From: Culex pipiens pallens | Lineage: Eukaryota; Arthropoda; Insecta; Diptera; Culicidae | Assembly (NCBI RefSeq): GCF_016801865.2 | Contig: NC_068938.1 | Coordinates: forward strand, 195,208,429 to 195,272,428 | Direction: 5' to 3' | DNA length: 64,000 nucleotides | The notes under the pieces: model-generated | What the model was told of the DNA's origin: nothing | What the model saw: only the letters and a program-made list of their open reading frames with translations | Databases searched by the model: none | Shown here: piece after piece, positions 23,880-35,766 of the stretch | How positions within the stretch are numbered: position 1 is the first letter of the stretch | How the letters are laid out: each line of letters opens with the position of its first letter | Position numbers and translations under genes: made by a program

Positions 23880-24904
23880 TCCAAATATGTTTGTGTTTTA
23901 TTATTATCATAAAAATTTTTAATATGAAACAGTAACAATAACATCTGAAATGAATAAAATAAAATAAAACAGACAAAAACAACACCCATCTAAACATACC
24001 AAAAGAGAGCAAACACAATCGAAACTTGTACAAAAAAAAACAGAAGATATAAACTAAAAAAAGTGAGAAAAAAGAAGCATAAAAAACGCTCACAATTGCA
24101 AAGCACACGGAACCCTACAAGTTTGCGGTATAGTGTAGGTATTTAAGAATGTGTGAAAGAAAAAGTTGAGTATAAAAGATAAAAATAGAGAGAAAGGAGA
24201 GAGGATTGTGTGCACTTGTTTGTGTGTGTTCTAATCAAAAATATATATATCTTCTATTTCGAGCTTTAGTTTTTTTTTCGGAATTTTCCAATTGATGTTT
24301 TTTTTTTTTTTGTTTCGCCGATTTCAAACACAAACTTCAACTTTCGAGCCAAAACCAGCTTTGTTCAGCTGAAAAGTGAATTTTTGTGTTTTTGATTTCC
24401 TGCACAATTCTTTCTTTGCTTTGTTTGTTTTTTTGTTTTTTTTTTTTTTGTTTGCTAATTTCTACAGAACCAAATATTGTAAGCCAAATCAGTACTAAAC
24501 ATTGCGCCAAAAAGGGGGGGTGGATGATATTTCTTTTTATGATTTTGATGTTTTTTTTTTAATGATGATGAGTGATGATCATGTCGTTTGTTGATTAAAA
24601 GAGGGAATTCAAGGAACTTAAAGGTGTTAGCTTTTTTATAAAAGGGAACGTTCAAGAACGATGCAACAACGACAGACGAGCAACCACGTGATTATTTTTT
24701 GCTGTGTTTTTTTTTGTGTGTGTGCAAAAAAGAGAGAGAGGGAGAGTTTTCTAACAAATTTTGAATTTTGAATACATTTTTGGACTCTTTTCTGGGTAGG
24801 ACTAGCATTCATCTTCTTATTTGATTTTTTTGTTTAATTTGGTTTTTGTAAGAAATAGAAATATATATACTTTTTGACATTTACCTAGGGTGTGCTGTTC
24901 TCAC
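23880..24904 (-). other. InR: Possible alternative InR 3'UTR (intronic polyadenylation)
   Basis: If the donor at 24904 is not used, the reading frame ends at once in TGA (24901-24903), one codon past the exon. The next kilobase in transcript sense is transposon-poor, A/CA-rich and resembles the other 3'UTR-like blocks. A minus-strand AATAAA (tttatt, 23897-23902) is available. This would give a receptor lacking the last-exon tail. Inference only. Confidence 0.3.
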
Positions 24905-25217
24905 CTTAGTGGCGAGTGCGGCGAGCGGATGGCGGCCGCCGTCGGGCCGTTGTTCGGCACCAGGTGGCTGTTGGTCAGCTCCATCGAGCACTCGTCGTCG
25001 TAGCCGACGTCCCCGAGGCGCATCTCCTCGTCCTCCTCGAGGTCGTCCTTGTCCAGGTCCTCCTCGTCTTCCTCCTCGACGTCGACGGCCCCGACGCGGA
25101 CCCGGCCGCCCCGCAAACCGCCACCGCCGTGGACAATGCCGATGCCGATTCCGCCCACGCCCTCGTCGTCGTCGTCCCCGTCCGGGTGCAGCGGCGTCGT
25201 CACGTCGTCCATGTAGA
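24905..25217 (-). CDS. InR: Insulin-like receptor, acidic tail exon
   Basis: Acceptor ccttcatctgcag and donor AAG|GTGAGA are both clear. The exon starts with two bases completing an Ile codon from 29586 and ends with two bases (AG). It encodes about 104 residues just after the kinase domain: IYMDDVTTPLHPDG, an acidic and Gly-rich segment (GDDDDEGVGGIGIGIVHGGG), a second acidic run (DVEEEDEEDLDKDDLEEDEE), then YDDECSMELTNSHLVPN. This is receptor C-tail sequence with no separate domain. IYMDDV could be a phosphotyrosine site. GC content is far above the flanking introns. The plus-strand frames across it are antisense shadows. Confidence 0.85.
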
Positions 25218-25643
25218 CTGCAGATGAAGGTAAATAAATTTTTGAATAAATAAAAAATAATTCAAAGGGAAAGGCATGTGTTTCCTTCTGTCATTGTTTT
25301 TTTTTTAAGCCCGATTATAGCTTGAAAAAAAAAAGTTCAATTGAAATTCAGTCCGATAATCTTCAGGGGTTGCTTGTTCAACGATTGTTGACAGGCAGTC
25401 TGTGATGACAGGGGCAAAGCTCTGCGTCTGTGTTCGACGGACAACCACGTTTAAGACTTAAGATTTAAAAGATTTTTTCACAGACAACACCCCACATCTG
25501 TAGCCCTTTACACAAATAAAAAAAAAGTTTGGTTTGGTAGTTTTCATCTTTTTTTTTTTTAATATCAATTTTGTAAAAAAAAACTAATTCTAATATTTTT
25601 ATTTTATAATTTGAGACATGTAAAAAAATAAAACTACTGATAA
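25218..25643. other. InR: Intron 5, AT-rich
   Basis: AT-rich intronic sequence beside the acceptor of the acidic tail exon. No element resolved. Confidence 0.4.
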
Positions 25644-25647
25644 TTAA

Positions 25648-26339
25648 GGGGTTGCATACATGTAGAAAATCTCAATATTTCATAATTCTGAATATTGATT
25701 AAATTCTTTAAAATTATGAATTCCAATCACTCCTGAAAGTTTCATGAAGATATGTCATGATTTAAGTGAGTAGAAGACGATTTAAGTTTAAACTTTTGCC
25801 ATGCGCAAAGCGGACTGTCAAACTTTGTGAGCGTTTTTCTCGAAACACCGAGTTGATTTACGGGTGCCACGATATCTCGAGATGGGATAGACCAAATTGG
25901 CTGAAATTTGGGGTGAAGACTCTCAAGACATATTCCGTGTGCATGACGAAGCCCGATTTTGAAATTTTGTTTTTTTTTTAAATACAAAAATCAAAAACTG
26001 ACGAATTTTTATATGAAAAACACAAAAATATTTTTATCTTTTTTTAAAATAAACTTTTTTTAAATCGGCCTTCGTCATGCACACGGGACCGGTTTAATGA
26101 GTCTTCACCAAAATTTCTAGCCGATTTGGTCAAAGCAGTGTTGAGATATCGTGGCACCCGTTTTTTTGAAACTGCTAACTTCAATAGCTCAGAAAATATA
26201 GAACCAAATGTGTTCAAATTTATTTTATTGATAGATGAAAATGTATATTTTAATGCCCTGAAAACAGATTTAAAAAAAGTTTAAGCGTGTGCTCAAACCA
26301 ACCGCTGAAGTTTTTGCCGACTTACATGTATGTAACCCC
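25648..26339. mobile_element. TTAA-flanked palindromic element, piggyBac-like MITE
   Basis: Ends ggggttgcatacatgta and tacatgtatgtaacccc, with TTAA on both sides (25644-25647, 26340-26343). The inner arms are also inverted (gggtgccacgatatctcgag versus tgagatatcgtggcaccc), giving a 692-bp palindrome. TTAA duplication is typical of piggyBac-type elements. No transposase. Confidence 0.8.
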
Positions 26340-26733
26340 TTAAGTTAAATTTGTAATCTGATCTAATCTAATCTACTGAGAATCAAGTTATATTTCAACA
26401 TTTTTGCCATTGTCAGTAAAAAAGTTTGAATTTTGGGCCAACTAAAATTATAACGCCAATTTTGAAAAAAAAAAAACTCACTTTCATTGTTTTTGTATCT
26501 CAACACAAAATCAAAACGGTAAAAATGACAATCAATGAGAAATTTCACCTTAAAAATGGTTGAATACTACACTTCTTGTTAGGAAACAAGTTATCAAAAA
26601 ACAATAACACACAAAAATAATCGAGCGGTCAGTGGATGCAAAAATTAAGTAACTTTTTGAAAGTTTTTAAATAATTTCAGTAATAATTTCACCGAATTTG
26701 CTGAAAAATATTTTTTTTGTATTTTTTTTTATA

Positions 26734-27111
26734 CAGTCCACACTCGATTATCCGGAGGCCTCGGAAAATTTCACTTCAAATAATCGAATCACGAAAAAAA
26801 AATATTTTTTTTCGTTGTCTAATTTGACTCCTAAACTACGCTTAAATGATTAAGAATTTTTAAATCCAAGATGGCGCTCAAAATGGCGGAGATGTAATAT
26901 TGAAAAAATGCATTTTATTTGTCAATAGGCAATACAACTCTAATTTATCTAAAATGGGGTCGCAGAACTCAAATTTAATGTTGAAAACAAGAAAACGAAA
27001 AAATACGAAAACAATTTTTTTGTTCGTGATTCGATTATCCGAAGTCTTATACAAACCATCGGATAATCGAACTTCGGACAATCGAAACTTCGGATAATCG
27101 AGTCTGGACTG
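26734..27111. mobile_element. 378-bp pogo-like MITE
   Basis: Ends cagtccacactcgattatcc and ggataatcgagtctggactg, with TA on both sides (26732-26733, 27112-27113). A half copy lies at 326-440 and a degenerate end near 44470-44500. Confidence 0.8.
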
Positions 27112-27880
27112 TACGTAAATTTTGTGAAAATTTTGAGTATTTTTTTCCAAAAATGGTGTTATAACATTCGAAGTGTATGAAAAAATCCTGATTATTTAAT
27201 ACCCATATTGTGAGAAACTGAAATTTGGAGTTTTCGTTTCAAAAATACGTAGATTTGTGAAAATTTTGAAGATTTAAAAAAAATTTATCACATTCGAAAT
27301 GCATGAGAAAATTTCATATTGCCAGAAATTCCATTTGAGTAATTTTTCGAAAAAACGTAGTTTTGTAAAAAAAAAAGTATGACAAAATTCCGATCGTTTG
27401 ATTGTAAAAACTGATATTTTGAGTATTTTTTTTCGAAAATTCGAAAAATTGAGTATTTGCAAAAAAAAGTATGACAAAATTCCGATCGTTTGATTGTAAA
27501 AACTGATATTTTGAGTATTTTTTTTCGAAAATTCGAAAAAATAGAGTATTTTCAAAAAATGTTGTTATTACATTCGAAATTTGTGAAAAAATCCCGATCA
27601 TTTGATACCAATATCGTTAAAAACTAAAATTTGGAGTTTTTTTTTCGAAAATACGTAGTTTTGTGAATTTTTTTTTTGAGTATTTTCAAAAATGTTGTTA
27701 TTACTTTCGAAATGTATGAAAAAACCCGATCATTTGATACCCATAATGCAACTAAAATAATTTTGAATATTTTTTTCGAGAAACATGGCATTTTCAAAAT
27801 ACAGGAAAAAAAAGTATTTTTGTGAAAATTTTCATGCAATTAAAATTGCAAAACACTATAATTTTCTTATGTTTGCGTGA
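27112..27880. repeat. Degenerate ~125-bp satellite-like repeat, locus 1
   Basis: Recurring phrases such as cccgatcatttgatacccat, cattcgaaatgtatgaaaaa and aaaatacgtagttttgtg repeat with spacings of about 120-135 bp. Related sequence is at 45870-46580, 46840-46950, 49330-50250, 60640-61350 and 61620-62040. No coding sense. Confidence 0.65.
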
Positions 27881-28366
27881 TTTTTCATACCAATGTCTCC
27901 CATAAAGCCAAAATCCCATAAGCTCTGTGCTTCAGTTATGCACTGGACCGTGCTTAACTGAGGCAGCTGAACGAATCAAAACCGGGGCAGTAAAATGCGA
28001 GGCGTGCAAAACCGGGGCATGACTGTATTTTCTAAATTATGAAGCAAAAAGCTTCAACACAATTACAATAATGCTATTATGAAAATTGATATCATAAATA
28101 TATTTTAATTCCTTAAGTTTCACTTCTTTTTTAGATCTGTTCAATATTTTTTTCAAATGCCTTCCTAATTGATTAGACAAGTTTTTGCTTTGACAGAAAC
28201 TTTGAAAAAAAAACTGGATGCATTAGCACTTTTTTCTATTTATTCAAAAACAAACCGAATAAATATTCATAAAAGTGCTACAAATGCAATATTAAAATGA
28301 TATTTTTGAAAGAAAACATTTGAGACAAGAAAAAAAAACTGTTTTTCAAAACTGATTAATCAAGCG
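27881..28366. other. InR: Intron 5 AT-rich sequence
   Basis: No element or gene recognised. Confidence 0.4.
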
Positions 28367-28960
28367 TCCTGATTGTTCCAAAAAGACTCATTCACTCGCG
28401 ATCACAAATCGAACGCGATGAAAAACTGCTCTGATCATTTCCTTCCGTTTGTCACTTCCCCACCATTCGCTGCTGCATACTCTCTTTTTGCTCTCCCTCT
28501 CACTCCAAACAAGAAGTACAGCGATAGGCTAAGAGAGGCTGATTGCGTTATGTCGCTCAAAGCTGACTCGAAATAGTCTGCGATCGGCTTTGTTTTGGTC
28601 AATTATTAAACTGCTTAACATCAATGTTATCAAAGATGCCAAGACACACTTGGCAGCATTTTCAACCTTGCCAAATACAAATTTACGGCAAACTGTGGTA
28701 GCGCAAGCCGAAAAAGAGCCGTGCTGGCATTTTGTTTGATTCTCTCCTCTCTGAACATATTCGTTTGTGACTCGGGTCGACGGGCGGAGTAGGCAAAGAA
28801 ATTCACGAAGTGTTTGTATCGCTGAGTGAAGCGATTGACCAAGAGCTAGCGAGTCGTGTTCGCTCGCGAATGGTTGCGCGCTCCAGTCGGCAATGAATCG
28901 CTCGGCGATGAGTGAGTGATTTCTGATCTTTGAACCGAAAATCAGGACCCTTCCTGATTA
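28367..28960. mobile_element. Possible inverted-repeat element
   Basis: The left side gtcctgattgttccaaaaag / ctcattcactcgcg is loosely mirrored by cgatgagtgagtgattt / aatcaggac at the right. The inside is GC-richer than the intron. The ends are imperfect and no target duplication is clear. The 67- and 70-residue frames within it are not convincing genes. Confidence 0.4.
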
Positions 28961-29585
28961 CTACTCAAAAAGTATATTTTCCCTTTTGGCTTTTTTAAGC
29001 ACATGAAAAAAACGTTTTAAAGTTCCAACCGTTGCTCAAAATTCTGCCCTACAAACACAAAAATAAAAGATTTTTTTAATTTTTTTAAAAATGGAAAAAT
29101 GGTTTGCAACAAATAGTCTGTCCACAAAATTCTGCAAAGAACTTCTTATGTTCAGATCAATACAAAAGTTTACAAAATTCATGTTTATGTATCCGTTTTT
29201 GCAGTATCTCAAGCATAAATATTCTTTTGTTTTTTTTAATGCATAAAAAACTGATTAAATTTCCAAAGAAAACTTTTGTTTTGAGAAACCCGGGAAGACC
29301 AAAAAGCATTCAGAACAGAATTTAAAATTTACAGAAATAAATTTGTAGGAATAAGATTGTTTCTGAATTTTCGAAAATCTCAATGATAAAAACGAATTTA
29401 CCTTCACCAATTTGGTAACATAACATTCCTATAAAAGGAATTTCGGAAGGTATTATTTACCAAAAATTGGGTCCTGAAATGTTGTCTGAATATAACTTAA
29501 GGTCTTAATTATTCAGGATACTGCTAGTCATTTAAGTAATTTTTAAAATATTAAACATTATTCAAAATCGCAACACTCTACTCAC
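28961..29585. other. InR: Intron 5 AT-rich sequence
   Basis: No element or gene recognised. Confidence 0.4.
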
Positions 29586-29826
29586 TCTGATGCTGCAGCG
29601 GTGCGATGTCGTGCGCCTCGGGCGAGTGGAAGAACGACAGCGCCGGGAAGCGCTCGTGCGCGTCCGGCAGCAGCATCTGGATAATGTCCAGGAAGGTGGG
29701 CCGCGCCGTCGGTCGGTGCTGCCAGCAGCGCCGCATCAGGTCGTACAGCTTATCCGGACAGTTCTCCGGCCGCTCCATCACCCCGCCGTCGATCACGTAC
29801 CGCAGCACCTGGTCGTTGGTGAGACC
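29586..29826 (-). CDS. InR: Insulin-like receptor, kinase C-terminal exon
   Basis: Acceptor ttcttcgtag follows a 58-bp intron, and the donor is A|GTGAGT. The exon encodes the end of the tyrosine kinase domain (GLTNDQVLRYVIDGGVMERP, CPDKLYDLMRRCWQHRPTAR, PTFLDIIQMLL), including the CW and RPTF motifs typical of subdomain XI in receptor tyrosine kinases, then the start of the tail (DAHERFPALSFFHSPE). It runs from phase 0 to phase 1. The order and sequence match the insulin receptor family closely (family QPYQGLSNEQVL; here QPYQGLTNDQVL across the intron). Confidence 0.93.
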
Positions 29827-29884
29827 CTACGAAGAAATTTGGGATTAGTGGGTTTGAGATATTTGGATTGGGGGGAGGACGAAC
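29827..29884 (-). other. InR: 58-bp InR intron
   Basis: GT (29884-29883) to AG (29828-29827 in plus coordinates). Without its removal the conserved run QPYQ-GLTNDQ would be broken. It is a short intron between very long ones. Confidence 0.85.
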
Positions 29885-30012
29885 CTGGTAGGGTTGCGAC
29901 GCAAGCGTCGCCATCTCCCACAGAACGACGCCGTAGCTGAACACGTCACTGCTACTGCTGAACACGCCGTCCTTTAAACTTTCCGGAGCCATCCATCGCA
30001 CCGGGAGAAAAC
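29885..30012 (-). CDS. InR: Insulin-like receptor, kinase subdomain VIII-IX exon
   Basis: Acceptor caaattgcag before 30012 and donor CAG|GTTCGT after 29885. The exon completes a Gly codon and continues the activation segment: GFLPVRWMAPESLKDGVF, SSSSDVFSYGVVLWEMATLA, SQPYQ. PVRWMAPES is the tyrosine-kinase version of the APE motif, and DVFSYGV carries the invariant Asp of subdomain IX. Joined to the previous exon it reads YYRKGTKGFLPVRWMAPES, the insulin receptor signature. Confidence 0.95.
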
Positions 30013-30070
30013 CTGCAATTTGAAATGTGTTGTTTAAAGTAAGAATCGTTTTAAGAACGTCAAAACTTAC

Positions 30071-32424
30071 CTTTGGTACCCTTTCGATAGTAATCAGTTT
30101 CGTAGATATCTCTGGTCATGCCAAAGTCGCCGATCTTGACGGTTAGATCGTCCGCCACCATGCAGTTTCGTGCGGCCAGATCGCGATGCACGAACTTCTT
30201 GGCCGAGAGGTACGCCATTCCGTCGGCGATTTCGATGGCCATTTGGTAGATTTGCCGAAGCGTTGGCGGCTGCGGCGAAGGTTCGTTACCGTTTTCGTAG
30301 TCGGGTCGGTGTCGGCGGAGGTACCCCTTGAGGTCCCCGTTGGCCATCAGTTCCATGATGACGAGGGTGGGATCGCCCTGGGAGACGACGCCGAGCAGTC
30401 GGACGACGTGGTTCGTGTTGAACTGCTTCATGACGGAGGCCTCGATGAGGAAGCTGTCCCGCTCTTTGGAGGTGGCACTTTCGTTGACGGTTTTGATGGC
30501 GCACGGAGTGTTCTGTTTGATGCCACGGAGTTGAGTGAGGACACCGCGGTAGACCATGCCGAACGAGCCCTGGCCGAGTTCCTCGAGCTGGATGATGTGC
30601 TCGCGCTCGACTTCCCACTCGTCGATGCGGTAGATGACGCCGGCGTAGTCCGGGTTGACCTGCGCGATGATGCGCATGTTCTGCATCGGGAGGTACTTCT
30701 TCTGGTACCACCAATAGCCGCCACTGGCCAGGCCCGCCAAGATGATGGTTACGACGGAGAGGGTGATCCAGAGAGCGGTCAGATTGGTGCTGTCCTCCTT
30801 GGTGAGGTACACGTAACGAGCCGGTGAGTACGGACCGTTCCCGGCGATGGTCGTGACCATGACCTGGACGCTGTAGTTGCCCGGTTCCAGCTTGTCCAGC
30901 TTGGCCAACCCGTTGCGCTTGTACTCGTTGTACGAGATGCACTTTTGCGCGGCCTTCAACTCCACGTCCTTCCGTTGATATTGGATCGTGTACGCCAAAA
31001 TCGGTCCGTTCGGCTTCTTCGGCTCAGCCCACTGCACCCTGATGACCCGCGAACCGTTGACGTTCTGCGCATCGACCAGCAACGACTCGACCGGAATGTC
31101 GTCCGCCCCTTCCTGCTTCGGCGTCCGGAAGTTATGAATCACCTCGTTGCTGCAAACATCCTCGTTGTCAATCAGCTTGATCACGTAACTCGGCGTGATG
31201 CCCTTCTGCCGGCACACCCGGATCTTGAACGAGTACTGCGTGTAGTGATTAAAATTCTCCAACGAGTACGAGATCCGCGTCACGTTCGTCGAGTTGAACA
31301 TCGTCTGGTAGAAGGTCTCGTTCGGCGCCCGCACCGTCTGCCGATTCGGCTGTTCCGGCACCGGCTCCGGCTTCGGACCGTTGTTCAAGGTCGGAAACAG
31401 AATCGTACTGTTCCCGCCGACCATCCCATTCCCGAGCGGACTCCTCTTCCGTCGATTCGACTGATCTCTCACGACCATCGGATTCTTAATGTACACGTAA
31501 TTGTGCAAACTGTCCTCAAAGTTGATCTGCAACTCCTTCTCCGACCGATCAAACGACTCCTTCGGAACTCCCGACGTACAGTACTTGCTGCACTGATCCG
31601 CCGAGCACGTCCCACCACCTCCCCCCGAACTAGACTGCGTCGAAGACGGCGCCGGCGTCGGATCATTGTCCGCACTCGGAGTCCTTCCCAACATCTCCGT
31701 CTTGCAGTAGTCCGGCGCCTGCAGCTGATCATTCCTATCCGCGTTCAACTCCACAAAGATCTCATAATCCCGCAACTTCCCATTCATGACCTGCGGAACG
31801 CGCCACGACAGCACCAGCGTCTGGTTAATCAAATCGACCTCCACCTTCACATCCCGCACCGCCATCGGCGTACTCGGCGCCGTCGTAAAGTACTGAATCT
31901 GACTCTGCCCGCCAACGCCCTCCGACGCCAGCGTGTACGTCTTCACGTAGTACGCGTACTGCGTAAACGGCTTCAACTGCGTCAACAGCTTGTTCACCGT
32001 ATCCCCCGGATCCGAATCGCTAATATCGTCCAACTTCCAACCCTCCGTATTACAAGCATCCCTCCCGTCAAACAGCGTCACATTCTGACCCGGCGCCTCA
32101 ATGTAATACACCACGTACCCCAGCAGCTGCCGCACATCCACCAACTCCTTAAACGGTGCCCACTGCAGCAGAACCGACGTCGAACTCACCGACCGCAGCG
32201 TGATCACCAAATCCTTCACGTCACACGCGGCACGATCCCCATTGCTAGTGCCCAACTGCGCCTCGTTCTCAATCCCGATCGTCGGATTCACCTCGCGCAG
32301 CTTCGTGATCTTGCTCACGCACAGCATCGGGTTGTTGTAGAAGAACAGCTTGCCCTCGCCAATCTCCACGTCGTGATCGAACAGCTCCTGCAGATTCTGG
32401 TTCTCCACCACGTACAGGCTGGCA
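30071..32424 (-). CDS. InR: Insulin-like receptor, ectodomain-to-kinase exon
   Basis: A single 2354-bp exon (acceptor ttttcgcag, donor AAAG|GTAAGT) holding the receptor core. In order: the end of L2 (ASLYVVENQNLQELF), fibronectin type III domains with a Cys-containing insert region, the proprotein-convertase site RRKR (31443-31454) that would split alpha and beta chains, a third FnIII, a transmembrane helix (WITLSVVTIILAGLASGGYW, about 30705-30775), juxtamembrane NPDY (30645-30656) for PTB-domain substrates, then the kinase: GQGSFG loop (30558-30575), AIK lysine (30492-30494), HRDLAARN (HRD 30180-30188), DFG (30120-30128) and the activation loop DIYETDYYRKG with the paired tyrosines. All catalytic residues are present. 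It acts at the plasma membrane, binding insulin-like peptides and signalling through PI3K/Akt. A 505-residue open frame on the plus strand is antisense. Confidence 0.96.
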
Positions 32425-32439
32425 CTGCGAAAAGAAAAA

Positions 32440-35400
32440 CCATTGTGTTTTTGAATTCTTAAAATTTTTAAAATTTGAAAATTTCGTGAAATTCATAAAA
32501 ACTCTTCAATTTGTAAGATTCTTTAAATTCGTAAAATTTGTAAATTCGTAACATTAAAAAAAAAACAAACAATCAAACCATCCACTTTCACGACCCCCGG
32601 GTCTTTTGTGGTCTCTATTGCAAGTTTTGTTATTTGTACTTATAGCGTGGAGACTACTCCTACGCCTGGAACGACTTAACGGCCTAACAACATCCAAGGC
32701 TGGGACCGACGTTTTACTGACCCATCCGACGTTTTACTGCCCCACCCATTAGGCCAATCCTGCTGCCGTAACATTCGTAAACTTTCTTTTTTCTAATATT
32801 TTAAAAAATCTTAAAATTCCGCAACAATACAATTTGAAAAATTGGTAAAATTCGTTATGTTTTTAAAAATCAAAAAAATCCTAAAATTTGTAAAAGTTGT
32901 AAAATTCCTAAAATTCTTAAAATTCCTAAAGTTCCTAAAATTCCTAAAATGTTCAAAATTCGTAAAATTAAAAAAAATCATGAAACTACCAATCTTTGAA
33001 AACTTCCTGCAATTTGTAAATTCGTAACAATCGTAAAATTGAAAACATTGAAAAAATCGTCAAATTTCTAAAATTTAAAAAAATATCTTAAAATTTAAAT
33101 ATAAAATATAATTTGAAAAACTGGTAAAATTTGTTATGTTCGTAAAAATCGTAAAATACCTAAAATTTGTAAAAGTCGTCAAATTCCTAAAATTCCTTAA
33201 TTCCTAAAATTTGAAGAATTCATAAAATTCATAAACTTCGTAAAATTCTTGAAATTTGTAAATTAGATAAATTTCCAATATTTCAAAAAAATATAAATAA
33301 TTAAAAAAAATACAAATTATAGAATTCCTAAACATTTTAAAATTCCTAAAATTTGTAAAAGTCGTCATATTTCATAAATTTTTAAGTATCGTAAAATTCG
33401 TAAAAATCGTTAATTTCGTGAAATTAAAAAAAAATGTTGCACAATTCATAAAATTCGTAAAATTAGTAGAATTCGAAAAAATCGTTACATTCCAAAACTT
33501 CGAAAAATAACAAAATTTCTAAAATTTTCAAAATTTGTTGAATTCTAAAAAATTGTAAAATTCGTTAATTTAGTAAAATTTGTTAAATTCCCTAAAAAAA
33601 ATAAAATCGTTAGATTCGAAAAAAAATCTTAAAATTCCTAAAACATTCTAAAATTCCTAAAATTCCTTGATTCTTAAAATTCCTAAGATTTCTTAAATAT
33701 ACTATTTTTTTAAATTTCTGAAATTTGTAGGTGCGTAAAATTTCTAATATTTCAAAAATTCTTAAAATTCAAAAAAAAATGCAATTTGAAAAATTCCTAA
33801 AATTTGTTAATTCGTATTTTTTTTAATATTTTAAAAGTTCTTAATATTAAAAAAATGTACCATTTGAAAAATTGGTAAAATTCGTTATGTTCGTAAAAAT
33901 CGTAAAATTCATAAAATTTGTAAAAGTCGTGAAATTCATAAAAAAAAATTCAAAGGTCGTAAAATTCCTAAAATTCGAAAAAATCATAAAATTCCTAAAA
34001 TTCGAAAATTTCTAAAACTCGTGAAAGTCGTCAAATTTCATAAATTTTTAAATGCCGTGAAATTCGCAAAAATCGTAAATTTCGTATGATTAAAAAACCG
34101 AAAAGTTGTAAAAGTTGCACAAATCATAAAATTCGTACAAATCGTAAAATTCCTTTGATTTGTAAAAGTCTTTAAATTCGAAAAACATTAAAAAAATTTG
34201 TAGAATTCGAAAAAAAATGAAATTCCTTAAATTCTAAAAATAATAAAATCTTTAAAATTTCCAAAATTTGTTGAATTTGAAAAATTCGTAAAATTCGTTG
34301 ATTCCGTAAAATTTGTTAAATTCCAAAAATTAAAAAAATAGATTTGGAATTTATAATTTTTAAAAATTTCCTAATATTCCTAAAATTCTGAAAATTCCTA
34401 AAATTCCTAAAATTCCTAAAATTCCTAAAATTCCTAAAATTCCTTAAATTCCTAATGCTCCTAAAATTCTTAAAATTCCTAAAATTCTTAAAATTGAAAA
34501 ATTAAATATAATTTGAAAAACTGGTAAAATTTGTTATGTTCGTAAAAATCGTAAAAACCTAAAATTTGTAAAAGTCGTCAAATTCCTAAAATTCTTAAAA
34601 TTCCTTAAATTCCTAAAATTTTAAAAATTCATAAAATTCCTAAACTTCGTAAAAGTCTTGAAATTTGTTAATTCATTAAATTTCTTATATTTTAAAAAAA
34701 TATTGAAAAAAAAAAATAAAAATACAAATTAAAGAATTCCTAAGCTATGTAAAATTCCTAAAATTTGTAAAAGTCGTCAATTCCATAAATTTGTAAATGT
34801 CCAAAAATTCGTAAAAATCGTAAATTTCGTGAAATTAAAACAAAAAAGGTTGTACAATTCATAAAATTTGTAGAATTTAACAAAACCGTAACATTCCGAA
34901 AATTCGGAAAATAACAAAATTTCTAAAATTTACAAAATTTGTTGAAATTAAAATTTTAAAATATATTTGAAATATTATTTGAAAAATTGGTAACATTCGT
35001 TATGTTCGTAAAAATCGTTAAATTCCTAAAATTTGTAAAAGTTGTGAAATTCCTAAAATTCCTAAAATATTCAAAAGTTTTTTATTCCTAAAATTCGAAA
35101 AATTCATAACATTCCTAAATTAGAAAATTCCTAAAATTTGTAGAAGCCGTCTCATAAATTTTTAAATGTCGTAAAATTCGTAAAAATCGTAAATTTTGTG
35201 AAATTTAAAGAAAACCCAAAAAATTTTAAAAGTAGCACAATTCATAAAATTTGTACAATCCGTAAAATTCCTATAATTTGTGAAAGTCTTTAAATTCGTA
35301 AAACATTGTAATTTGTAGAATTCGAAAAAATCGTAAAATTCCTTAAATTCAAAAAAAAAATCTTGAAAATTTCAAAAAATTATTGAATTTGAAAAAATTG

Positions 35401-35766
35401 TAAAATTCGTTAATTCCGTGAATTTTGTTAAATTCTTAAAATTAAAAAAAATGATTTGGAATTTAAAAAATCTCAAAATTCCAAAATTCCTAAAATAACT
35501 AAATTTCCTCAAATTCCTAAAATTCTTAAAATTCCTAATATTCCTAAAATTCCAAACATTTCCAAATTTCGAAAAATTTGTTAATTTCATAATATTGAAA
35601 AAGTCGTCAAATTCCTAAAATTCTTAAAATACGTTAAATTTGTAACGATCGTAAATTTCATAAATTTTGAAAATTTTGCAAATTTAGTAAATTTTGTGAA
35701 ATTCGTAGAATTTTCAAAATTGTATTTGTGATTTGTAAAATTTGAAAAAATCGTCAATTTGTTAAT
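32440..35766. repeat. InR: Degenerate ~10-bp repeat tract (aaattcctaa-like)
   Basis: More than 3 kb of drifting copies of words such as taaaattcct, aattcgtaaa and gtaaaagtcg, with a period near 10 bp but no strict register. At 34385-34445 there is a short homogeneous run of taaaattcc. A non-repeat insertion sits at 32575-32775. There is no coding function. Confidence 0.75.
32575..32775. repeat. Dispersed repeat embedded in the 10-mer tract
   Basis: Contains cacgacccccgggtcttttg and tctattgcaagttt, closely matched by ccacgacccccaggtctttt and tctattgcatgttt at 54337-54375. It also has ccgacgttttactg twice (near 32708 and 32728). GC is well above its surroundings. Element class unknown. Confidence 0.5.

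Noticed and set aside
24909..25253. Plus-strand frames of 103 and 114 residues
   Set aside because: Antisense to the acidic InR tail exon; Arg/Pro-rich by base composition.
30945..32462. 505-residue plus-strand frame opposite the main InR exon
   Set aside because: It is antisense to a well-supported exon, Arg/Leu-rich from the complement of GC-rich third positions, and has no family resemblance.
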